Shown here: in pieces, positions 26,151 through 32,897 of the stretch
How the letters are laid out: each line of letters opens with the position of its first letter
How positions within the stretch are numbered: the first letter of the stretch is position 1
Origin: Acidovorax sp. MR-S7
GTDB taxonomy: Bacteria > Pseudomonadota > Gammaproteobacteria > Burkholderiales > Burkholderiaceae_C
NCBI RefSeq assembly: GCF_000400995.2
Contig: NZ_DF238908.1
Location: 62,001-126,000 of the forward strand
Direction of reading: 5' to 3'
Length of the DNA: 64,000 nt
Notes under the pieces: model-generated
What the model saw: the letters and a program-made list of their open reading frames with translations, nothing else
What the model was told of the DNA's origin: nothing
Database searches by the model: none
Program-made: the position numbers and the translations under genes

Positions 26151-29075
26151 TCAGCCCGCGAGCAGCTGGCGCAGCACGTACGGCAGGATGCCGCCGGCGC
26201 GGTAGTAGTCGACCTCGATGGGGGTGTCGATGCGCAGCGTCACCACCACCTCCTGGCGCGAGCCGTCGGCGCGGCGGATGACCAGCCGGGCCTCGCTCTG
26301 CGGCGTGAGCGCGGGGTCGGGAACCACGTCGATCACTTCGTCGCCCGTCAGGCCCAGGCTCTGCCACGAATCGCCTCCCCTGAACTGCAGCGGCAGCACG
26401 CCCATGCCGACGAGGTTGGAGCGGTGGATGCGCTCGAAGCTGCGCGCCACCACGGCCTTGATGCCCAGCAGCTGCGTGCCCTTGGCCGCCCAGTCGCGGC
26501 TGGAGCCGGTGCCGTATTCCTCGCCGGCGAAGACCACCGTGGGCGTCTTGTGCGCGATGTACTGCATGGCCGCGTCGAAGATGGACATCTTGGTGCCGTG
26601 CATCGGCCCGTCGCCCTGGTAGAGGGTGACGCCGCCTTCCTCGCGCGAGCCGTCCGCCAGCGGCGGGATCATGAGGTTCTTGATGCGCACGTTGGCGAAG
26701 GTGCCGCGCATCATCACGTCGTGGTTGCCGCGCCGCGCGCCGTAGCTGTTGAAGTCCTGCTTCATCACGCCGTGCTGCAGCAGCCACTGGCCGGCGGGCG
26801 AGGTTTCCTTGATCGAGCCCGCGGGCGAGATGTGGTCCGTGGTGATCGAGTCGCCGAACAGCGCCATGATGCGCGCACCCAGCACCGATTCGGAGTCTTT
26901 TTGGGCCGTGGCACCCGCCGCATCAGCGCTGGCAGCTCCTGAATCGAGAGCGAAGTGGGCGAAGAACGGCGGCTCGGCGATGTAGGTGCTGGCGGGCCAG
27001 ACGTAGGTGTCGCCCGCCACGCCCTTCACCTTGTTCCAGAGCGCGCCCGGGTCGGTGCGCACCTTGGCGTAGTTCTCGCGGAAGGCCTTGCCCTTCATGG
27101 CGTAGCGCATCAGGGCGTGGATCTCCTCGCTGCTCGGCCAGATGTCGCCCAGGTAGACGCAGCGCCCGCCCTTGCCCTGCCCCACCGGCTCGGTCATCAG
27201 GTCGCGCAGCACCGTGCCAGCGATCGCATAGGCAACCACCAGCGGCGGGCTGGCCAGGAAGTTGGCCTTCAGGTTGGGGTGGATGCGCGCCTCGAAATTG
27301 CGGTTGCCCGACAGCACGGCCGCGCAGACCAGGTCGTTGCCGGTGATCACCTCGTTGATCTCGGGCGCGAGATCGCCCGCATTGCCGATACAGGTGGTGC
27401 AGCCATAGCCCGCCACGGCGAAGCCGAGCTTTTCCAGGTAAGGCAGCAGGCCCGTCTCGGTGAGGTATTCGGTGACGATGCGCGAGCCGGGCGCGAGCGA
27501 GGTCTTGATGTGCGGCTGCACCTTGAGCCCGGCCTCCACCGCCTTCTTGGCCAGCAGGCCCGCGGCCAGCAGCACGCTGGGGTTGGAGGTGTTGGTGCAG
27601 CTCGTGATGGCGGCGATGAGCACGTCGCCGTTGCCGATGGTCGGCTGCGGGCTCCTGGGCTGCACGTGCAGCGTGGGCTCCACGTGCTGCACCTCCAGCT
27701 TGGGCTTGTTCTGCTCCATCTCGGCCTCGAAGCGCGGCGCACCGGGCGGGGCGGGCTTCTCGGCAGGCACGACCTCGGGTGCCTCGCCGCTCTTGCGGAT
27801 CTGGTAGCGCGTGTGCAGCAGCTCGGCCGGCCGGTTGAAGCCGGATTCCGCCACCGGCTTGGAGAACAGCTCGGCGAACTGGAGGCAGACGTTGCCCAGC
27901 TCGATGCGGTCCTGCGGCCGCTTGGGGCCGGCCAGGCTGGGCGTCACGTCGCCGAGGTCCAGGCGCACGACCTGCGAATAGTCGATCTCGCCCGAGCGCG
28001 GCACGCCGAACAGGCCCTGGGCGCGGAAGTAGGCCTCGAACGCCTCGATCTCGGCCTGGGTGCGGCCCGTGCCCTTGAAATAGTCGATGGTCTTCTCGTC
28101 CACGGGGAAGAAGCCCATGGTGGCGCCGTATTCGGGCGCCATGTTGCCGATGGTGGCCCGGTCGGGCAGCGCCAGCGTGCGCGTGCCCTCGCCGAAGAAC
28201 TCGACGAACTTGCCCACCACCTTCTCCCGGCGCAGGATCTCGGTCACCGTGAGCACCAGGTCGGTGGCCGTCACGCCCTCGCGCAGCTGGCCGGTCAGCT
28301 CGAAGCCCACCACGTCGGGCGTGAGGAAATAGACCGGCTGGCCCAGCATGGCCGCCTCGGCCTCGATGCCGCCCACGCCCCAGCCCACCACGCCGATGCC
28401 GTTGATCATGGTGGTGTGGCTGTCGGTGCCCACCAGCGTATCGGGGTAGTGGACGCCGTTCGCGTCCTTGTGCACGCCGCGCGCCAGGTATTCCAGGTTC
28501 ACCTGGTGCACGATGCCGAAGCCGGGCGGCACCACGCCGAACGTGTCGAATGCCTGCATGCCCCACTTCATGAATTCGTAGCGCTCGCGGTTGCGCTGGA
28601 ATTCGAGCTTCATGTTCAGGTCCAGCGCCTTCTTGGTGCCGTAGTGGTCCACCATGATGGAATGGTCCACCACCAGGTCCACGGGCACCAGCGGCTCGAT
28701 CTTCTTGGGTGCCTTGCCCAGCCGCTGCGCCACGCTGCGCATGGCGGCCAGGTCGGCCAGCAGCGGCACGCCGGTGAAGTCCTGCAGCACGACGCGCGAG
28801 ACGACGAAGGGAATCTCGTCCTTGCGCGGCGCATGGGCGCCCCAGTTGGCGAGCTGCTCCACGTGCTCGGGCGTCACCTTGCGCCCATCGCAATTGCGCA
28901 GCACCGATTCGAGCACGATGCGAATGGATACCGGCAGGCGCCCGATGGAGGGAAACTGGCGCGCCAGCGCCGGCAGTGAATAAAACTTGCCGCCCTTGCC
29001 CGATGCCGTGGTGAAAGTCTTGAGCGTGGAGGCGAAAGCGTGGCCTTTGGTGGCTTTGGTGGAAGATGCAGCCAT
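26151..29075 (-). CDS. acnA: Aconitate hydratase A, with two unusual linkers
   Basis: 974 residues, against about 890 for E. coli AcnA. The enzyme interconverts citrate and isocitrate in the TCA cycle. The three [4Fe-4S] ligands are Cys493 ([12 protein letters not shown]), Cys559 and Cys562 ([12 protein letters not shown]). Other active-site regions are [53 protein letters not shown] and [14 protein letters not shown]. The extra length comes mainly from a Pro/Glu/Lys-rich linker at ~428-478 before the first cluster Cys and an Ala-rich stretch at ~710-727 between domains. The second is encoded by a copy of the intergenic repeat. Start chosen at the ATG at 29075. Transcribed away from the H-NS gene's terminator. 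Confidence 0.96.
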   Translation of the reverse strand: MAASSTKATKGHAFASTLKTFTTASGKGGKFYSLPALARQFPSIGRLPVSIRIVLESVLRNCDGRKVTPEHVEQLANWGAHAPRKDEIPFVVSRVVLQDFTGVPLLADLAAMRSVAQRLGKAPKKIEPLVPVDLVVDHSIMVDHYGTKKALDLNMKLEFQRNRERYEFMKWGMQAFDTFGVVPPGFGIVHQVNLEYLARGVHKDANGVHYPDTLVGTDSHTTMINGIGVVGWGVGGIEAEAAMLGQPVYFLTPDVVGFELTGQLREGVTATDLVLTVTEILRREKVVGKFVEFFGEGTRTLALPDRATIGNMAPEYGATMGFFPVDEKTIDYFKGTGRTQAEIEAFEAYFRAQGLFGVPRSGEIDYSQVVRLDLGDVTPSLAGPKRPQDRIELGNVCLQFAELFSKPVAESGFNRPAELLHTRYQIRKSGEAPEVVPAEKPAPPGAPRFEAEMEQNKPKLEVQHVEPTLHVQPRSPQPTIGNGDVLIAAITSCTNTSNPSVLLAAGLLAKKAVEAGLKVQPHIKTSLAPGSRIVTEYLTETGLLPYLEKLGFAVAGYGCTTCIGNAGDLAPEINEVITGNDLVCAAVLSGNRNFEARIHPNLKANFLASPPLVVAYAIAGTVLRDLMTEPVGQGKGGRCVYLGDIWPSSEEIHALMRYAMKGKAFRENYAKVRTDPGALWNKVKGVAGDTYVWPASTYIAEPPFFAHFALDSGAASADAAGATAQKDSESVLGARIMALFGDSITTDHISPAGSIKETSPAGQWLLQHGVMKQDFNSYGARRGNHDVMMRGTFANVRIKNLMIPPLADGSREEGGVTLYQGDGPMHGTKMSIFDAAMQYIAHKTPTVVFAGEEYGTGSSRDWAAKGTQLLGIKAVVARSFERIHRSNLVGMGVLPLQFRGGDSWQSLGLTGDEVIDVVPDPALTPQSEARLVIRRADGSRQEVVVTLRIDTPIEVDYYRAGGILPYVLRQLLAG
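26898..26945 (+). repeat. Intergenic-type repeat copy lying inside acnA
   Basis: TTTTTGGGCC followed by CAGCGCTGGCAGCTCCTGAA, which matches the right half of the copy at 41742-41775 (AAGCGCTGGCAGCTCCTG) and the TTGGCC edge of other copies. Read on the minus strand it encodes about residues 711-726 of aconitase in frame. The stem is degraded, since the left CAGCGCTTG arm is not intact. Confidence 0.6.
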
Positions 29076-29266
29076 GGGGATACTCCATTCGGGGGACGAC
29101 AGGTGCTTCTATTCTGGCAGTGGCCCGGCTCCTCTGCCAATTCACCGGCCAATACCTTCACGCAGCACAGTGGTCATAGCGGGGTGAAGGAGGCGTGCCT
29201 CAATGCCTCCCGCCCGGCAATGGCCATAACCAGAGAAGGACGTTCCCCGCTTCTCGCCGCCAATAG

Positions 29267-29290
29267 AAAAGCCCGCTGAAAGCGGGCTTT
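29267..29290 (-). terminator. Rho-independent terminator of the H-NS gene
   Basis: AAAGCCCGCT and AGCGGGCTTT arms form a perfect 10-bp hairpin with a short GAA loop, beginning 23 bp after the hns-like stop codon on the minus strand and followed there by T-rich sequence. It separates the H-NS gene from acnA; the remaining ~190 bp must hold the acnA promoter, which I cannot pinpoint. Confidence 0.85.
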
Positions 29291-29313
29291 ACGGATGAGC
29301 GGATAACGCCGGT

Positions 29314-29610
29314 TCAAATGGCGAACTTCTCGCGGTCCTCGTTCTGAATCCACTTGGGTGCCTTGCCACGCCCCGTCCAGGTCTGGCCCGTGGCGGGATT
29401 GCGGTATTTGGGAGCCACCTTGGTACCGCTGGCCGACGACACGCGGCCGCTGCGGCCCGAAGGAAACACATCCTGCTGGGAAAGGCCATATTCAGCGATC
29501 AGGTCGCGCACCTGGGCAACGGCGGCGGAAAGCTCGCGGCGGCGGGCCTCGTTGATTTGCTGCTCCAGCGCTTCGCGCTGCTTCAGGAGGTCTTTATAGC
29601 TGGTGTTCAT
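29314..29610 (-). CDS. H-NS-family nucleoid protein
   Basis: 98 residues. An N-terminal coiled-coil oligomerisation segment covers ~5-50 (DLLKQREALEQQINEARRRE). A linker rich in Ser and Gly follows, then the C-terminal DNA-binding motif YRNPATGQTWTGRGKAPKWI (~70-90), in which TGRGK is the AT-minor-groove loop. This is the short betaproteobacterial H-NS type (BpH3/HvrA-like), which binds and silences AT-rich, often foreign DNA. It has its own promoter (TATAAT at 29661-29656, leader of ~40 nt) and a strong terminator, so it is monocistronic. Confidence 0.92.
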   Translation of the reverse strand: MNTSYKDLLKQREALEQQINEARRRELSAAVAQVRDLIAEYGLSQQDVFPSGRSGRVSSASGTKVAPKYRNPATGQTWTGRGKAPKWIQNEDREKFAI

Positions 29611-29655
29611 GGCAGTTAATGAGAATGTCGAGGTGGATTAAACGCGGCCGATTTG

Positions 29656-29661
29656 ATTATA
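29656..29661 (-). promoter_or_regulatory. -10 box of the H-NS gene promoter
   Basis: A perfect TATAAT on the minus strand, giving a leader of about 40 nt to the ATG at 29610. No good -35 is seen at the right spacing, so the promoter may be activator-dependent or use upstream A/T tracts. The flanking DNA is the most AT-rich in this part of the window, as expected for an autoregulated H-NS gene. Confidence 0.5.
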
Positions 29662-29729
29662 GGGATAGTTTGCAAAACCTGCTTGACGTTTGCGGAAATA
29701 CAGTGCAATGGGCGCAACACCTGCAGCCC

Positions 29730-29793
29730 TTATACGTATAAACCACACGCACCTGAACCTCTGCGCATTTGCGAATCCAATGCGCCGCATTGG
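29730..29793. promoter_or_regulatory. Two perfect palindromes in the hns-apaH spacer
   Basis: The 321-bp gap between the H-NS gene and apaH has no credible gene. It contains TTATACGTATAA (29730-29741) and CCAATGCGCCGCATTGG (29777-29793), both perfect inverted repeats. They may be operators for one or both divergent genes. No trans-acting factor is assigned. Confidence 0.4.
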
Positions 29794-29931
29794 CCGCCTG
29801 TAGGAAAACCACCTCGTTTCACATGGTTACTACACCACACCGAGAAAGGCAGCCATGGCCGCGCAGCGGTATGGCCGAATCGGCACGCCGTGGCATGACA
29901 ATCGCGCTTTCAGAAAGGAAACGGCGGACCC

Positions 29932-30777
29932 ATGGCGATTTACTGTGTGGGCGACATCCAGGGATGCGATGGCGCATTCGAGCGGCTTCTCGCGCATATC
30001 GGCTTTTCCCCCAGCCGCGACACCCTGTACCTGCTCGGGGACCTGGTGAACCGCGGCCCGCAGTCCGATGCCGTGCTGCGCCGCTGCATGGCAATGGAAG
30101 GCAGCATGCATGCGCTGCTGGGCAACCACGACCTGCACCTGCTGGCCACCGCGCACGGCGTGCGCAAGCCTTCGCGCCGCGACACGATGGACGCCATCCT
30201 GCAGGCGCCCGACCGCGCGGCCCTGCTGGACTGGCTGCGCCGCCAGCCGCTGGCGCGCCAGATCGAACACGGCGGAGAAACGCTGCTGATGGTCCACGCC
30301 GGCGTGCTGCCGCAATGGAGCGCCCAGGACGCGACGACCCTCGCCGGCGAGGTGCACGCCATGCTGCGGGGGCCACACCTGGGCGGCTTCCTGCAGCAGA
30401 TGTACGGCAACACCCCCGACCGCTGGGATGAGGGCCTGCAGGGCATGGACCGGCTGCGCGTCATCGTGAACGCGCTGACGCGGCTGCGCTTCTGCTCGCC
30501 CGAGGGCGTGATGGATTTCGAGAGCACGGAAAGCGCCAGCCAGCCGCCGGCCGGCCTGGTGCCCTGGTTCGACGTGCCGGCACGGCGCAGCCGGGGCACG
30601 CTGGTCGCGTTCGGCCACTGGTCCACGCTGGGCTGGATGAACCGGCCCGACCTGCTGGCGCTGGACACGGGCTGCGTCTGGGGCGGCGCCTTGAGCGCCG
30701 TGCGTTTCGGCGCCACGCTGGCCGAGCGCGAGCACTGCCAGGTGGCGTGCCCGCAGGCGCAGCAGCCCGGCGCCTGA
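29932..30777 (+). CDS. apaH: Symmetrical bis(5'-nucleosyl)-tetraphosphatase
   Basis: 281 residues. The metallophosphoesterase motifs run in order near the N-terminus: VGDIQG (residues ~6-11), LLGDLVNRGPQS (~34-45) and LLGNHDLHLLA (~63-73). Later come MVHAGVLPQW and the C-terminal FGHWSTLGW and LDTGCVWGGAL. ApaH hydrolyses Ap4A to two ADP and can remove Np4 caps from RNA. Length equals the family norm (~275-280). The start has a purine-rich stretch (GAAAGGAAACGG) upstream. It converges with apbE across a repeat copy. Confidence 0.96.
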   Translation: MAIYCVGDIQGCDGAFERLLAHIGFSPSRDTLYLLGDLVNRGPQSDAVLRRCMAMEGSMHALLGNHDLHLLATAHGVRKPSRRDTMDAILQAPDRAALLDWLRRQPLARQIEHGGETLLMVHAGVLPQWSAQDATTLAGEVHAMLRGPHLGGFLQQMYGNTPDRWDEGLQGMDRLRVIVNALTRLRFCSPEGVMDFESTESASQPPAGLVPWFDVPARRSRGTLVAFGHWSTLGWMNRPDLLALDTGCVWGGALSAVRFGATLAEREHCQVACPQAQQPGA

Positions 30778-30780
30778 ACT

Positions 30781-30828
30781 ATCGGAATAGGAGCTGCTCG
30801 CGCTTACCCTGCAAGCGCTTGAGCTCGT
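30781..30828 (-). repeat. Copy of the ~50-bp repeat between apaH and apbE
   Basis: GGAGCTGCTCGCGCTTACC, loop, then GCAAGCGCTTGAGCTCGTTT, filling the 52-bp gap between convergent genes. Confidence 0.75.
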
Positions 30829-30829
30829 T

Positions 30830-31876
30830 TCAGCCGATATTTTTCAGCGCCGCCGCCATGCCCGGCGACAGCCAGCGTGCGCCGCCAGCGTCGGCCACGA
30901 GGGCGTCCACGCCCGGGTGCTGCGCGTGCCATGCGCCCGCCTGGGCCGCGCCGCGCACCATGAGCGCCGCGCCCCAGCCGTTTACCTCGGCCACGGTGCG
31001 CGCCCGCAGCGCCACGCCGTGCACGCCCTCGGTGGGCCAGCCGGTGCGCGGATCCAGCACGTGGTGCAGACGGCGCCCCGCGCGCACGAAGCCGCGCTCG
31101 TAGTCGCCCGAAGATGCCACCACGCCGCCGCCCTGCAGTTCCAGCACGCCCAGCAGCCGCGCGGGCGCTGCCGGATCGCGCACGCCCACGCGCCAGGGGC
31201 GGCCCTGCAGGCTGCCTGCCGCAAGCACGTCGCCGCCGCCGTTGACCAGCGCATCGTGCACGCCCGCGCGCGCCAGGGCGCGCAGGCCCGCGTGCAGTAT
31301 CGGCAGCTTGGCCACGCCGCCCAGGTCCAGCGCCATGCCCGGCCGTGCCAGGCGGGCCGTGCCCGCGCGCTCGTCGAGCACGAGGCCGTCCATGCCGACG
31401 AGGCGCAGTGCGCGCCCGATCTGCGCAGGCGTGGGCACGGCCTCGTGCCCCGGCTCGAAGCGCCAGCCGGCGAGCGCGCCCACGGTGATGTCGAACGCGC
31501 CGCCGCTCTCGCGGTGCAGCCGCCGCGCGGTGCGCAGCACGGCCATCACCTCGGGCGCCACCGGCACCGCGTGCCGCCCGGCTGCGGCGGCGATGCGGCC
31601 GACATCGCTGTCTGCACGGTAGCGGCTCATGAGCGCTTCGAGGCGCTCCATTTCCGCGAACGCCTGGCGGACGGCCTCGTGGGCATCGGCCCCCTGCGCG
31701 CTGGCGACGATGTCCACCCGCGTGCCCATGAGCACGCGGCTCTCGCGTACCAGGCCACCGGGCGCGGATGCCAGGGCCCTGCCCGGCGCCAGGTACGCCA
31801 GCGCGCCGAGCAGCGGCAGCGCCAGCGCGAAGCGCCTGCGCGTGAGCCGGCCGGGGATGCGCGGATCGGGGTTCAT
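30830..31876 (-). CDS. nosX: FAD:protein FMN transferase (ApbE/NosX)
   Basis: 348 residues from the ATG at 31876, which has GAGGAG 6 nt upstream. A twin-arginine signal (LTRRRFALALPLLGALAYLA) directs export. ApbE-family motifs are MGTRVDIVA, SDVGRIAAAAG, GAFDITVGAL, ALDLGGVAK, LVNGGGDVLA and HHVLDPRTGWP. The enzyme transfers FMN from FAD to Thr in flavinylation motifs; the neighbouring NosR carries such a motif (Thr171), making it the expected target. It lies in an operon after a cytochrome c gene, divergent from the nosZ operon. Confidence 0.9.
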   Translation of the reverse strand: MNPDPRIPGRLTRRRFALALPLLGALAYLAPGRALASAPGGLVRESRVLMGTRVDIVASAQGADAHEAVRQAFAEMERLEALMSRYRADSDVGRIAAAAGRHAVPVAPEVMAVLRTARRLHRESGGAFDITVGALAGWRFEPGHEAVPTPAQIGRALRLVGMDGLVLDERAGTARLARPGMALDLGGVAKLPILHAGLRALARAGVHDALVNGGGDVLAAGSLQGRPWRVGVRDPAAPARLLGVLELQGGGVVASSGDYERGFVRAGRRLHHVLDPRTGWPTEGVHGVALRARTVAEVNGWGAALMVRGAAQAGAWHAQHPGVDALVADAGGARWLSPGMAAALKNIG

Positions 31877-31890
31877 CGCGCTCCTCGCCT

Positions 31891-32295
31891 TCAGACCGAC
31901 TGGTCGGCCATGTAGTCCACGGCGGCCTTCACGTCGTCGTCGCTCAGGCTGGCCGCGCCGCCGCGCGCCGGCATCATGCCCTTGGAGCCGGTGAAGCCCT
32001 CGATGGCGTGCTTGTAGAGCGTGTCCTTGCCCTGTGCGATGCGCGGGGCCCAGTCGGCCTTGTCGCCCGGCTTGGGCGCACCGGCCACGCCCGCGGCGTG
32101 GCACATGGCGCAGGTCTTGCCGTAGGTGCTCTTGCCCACGGTGTTCTCGGCGGGTGCTGCGGCGGGCGCAGGTGCGGGGGCCTGCGCGGCCGGCGCGGGT
32201 GCGGGGGCGGCCGGCGCGGGCGCCTCGTTCTTGCCGCAGGCGGTGAGCAGCACGGCGGCAGCGGCCAGTGCCAGGGTGAGGGAGATCGGTTTCAT
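31891..32295 (-). CDS. Lipoprotein class I cytochrome c (c5/c552-like)
   Basis: 134 residues from the ATG at 32295. A lipoprotein signal ends in VLLTACGKN (lipidated Cys at ~19). A ~30-residue Ala/Pro-rich tether follows, then one haem domain: CAMCH (haem-binding, ~60-64), WAPRIAQGKDTLYKHAIEGF and the distal Met in KGMMPARGG. It probably anchors to a membrane and donates electrons in the periplasm. The location immediately upstream of apbE, and divergent from nosZ with FNR-type sites between, suggests it supplies NosZ or NosR. That role is inference. Confidence 0.85.
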   Translation of the reverse strand: MKPISLTLALAAAAVLLTACGKNEAPAPAAPAPAPAAQAPAPAPAAAPAENTVGKSTYGKTCAMCHAAGVAGAPKPGDKADWAPRIAQGKDTLYKHAIEGFTGSKGMMPARGGAASLSDDDVKAAVDYMADQSV

Positions 32296-32380
32296 GGGGG
32301 GGTTGCCTTTCTTTCTTGCGGTGACATCAAGAGGCGGGAGGGGCGTTGCGGTGCCATGGCCCTGCGCGGCGCCCTCCGAC

Positions 32381-32394
32381 CTGATGTGCGTCAG
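32381..32394 (-). promoter_or_regulatory. Weak FNR/Dnr-type site for the cytochrome-apbE operon
   Basis: CTGATGTGCGTCAG is a palindrome with the TGAT-N4-GTCA geometry of Crp/Fnr sites. It lies 85 nt upstream of the cytochrome c start codon, nearly the same spacing as the strong site has to the rightward operon. Confidence 0.4.
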
Positions 32395-32420
32395 TGTGGG
32401 AGATTTCCCCAAATATTCAT

Positions 32421-32434
32421 TTGACATGCATCAA
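32421..32434 (+). promoter_or_regulatory. FNR/Dnr/NnrR-type binding site of the nos operon
   Basis: TTGACATGCATCAA matches the TTGAT-N4-ATCAA consensus at nine of ten positions. It lies 88 nt upstream of the DUF2946-like start. If centred at -41.5, transcription would start near 32469, leaving a leader of about 54 nt. It would couple N2O reductase expression to low oxygen and/or nitric oxide. Confidence 0.85.
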
Positions 32435-32522
32435 TATGCAAAGAAACATTTTAGGTGAATATTTAACCCACGCAGCCGCCCTCCGGGGCAGCTCCACAAC
32501 GAACACCGATACGCACCCACCC

Positions 32523-32885
32523 ATGTCCACCTTCCGCTCCCTGAACCGCTGGCGCTGGTGGGTACTGGCGTGGTTCTTCGCCTGCCTGGGCACGGCCGTG
32601 GCCGCGCCCCTGGTGCAGCCGCGCACGCTGGAGGTGGTCTGCTCCGGCGCGGGTTCCGCGCTCGTCGTCCACGCCCCTGGCGGCGAGGCCCCGGCCGGCC
32701 CGCTGGGCCTCGACTGCGCCCTGTGCCTGCTGGGCAGCGCCCCGCCCCTGCCCGCGCAGGCCCGCCTGCCGGCCCTTCCCGTTTCCACCCCCCTTCCCGC
32801 CGCGCCGCCCGGCGTGCATGCCGTGGCCCCCATGGCCACGCCGCCGCCGGCGCGCGCACCACCGTTTTCCCTTTGCCAATCCTGA
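32523..32885 (+). CDS. Small exported DUF2946-like protein at the head of the nos operon
   Basis: 120 residues from the ATG at 32523. A signal-like helix (WRWWVLAWFFACLGTAVA) is followed by a Pro/Ala-rich chain containing the Cys cluster LDCALCLLG and a few isolated Cys and His. The short exported form with a central CxxC fits DUF2946, a family often near copper-related genes. It has no strong Shine-Dalgarno sequence. Its position as first gene after the FNR site, 12 bp before nosZ, suggests a role in copper delivery to NosZ. That role is inference, and the family call is tentative. Confidence 0.6.
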   Translation: MSTFRSLNRWRWWVLAWFFACLGTAVAAPLVQPRTLEVVCSGAGSALVVHAPGGEAPAGPLGLDCALCLLGSAPPLPAQARLPALPVSTPLPAAPPGVHAVAPMATPPPARAPPFSLCQS

Positions 32886-32897
32886 AAAGAGGCCAAC

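Noticed and set aside
29653..29898. A possible 81-residue protein in the hns-apaH spacer
   Set aside because: No ribosome site, no recognisable motif, and it overlaps the H-NS promoter and two palindromes. The spacer is better read as regulatory.
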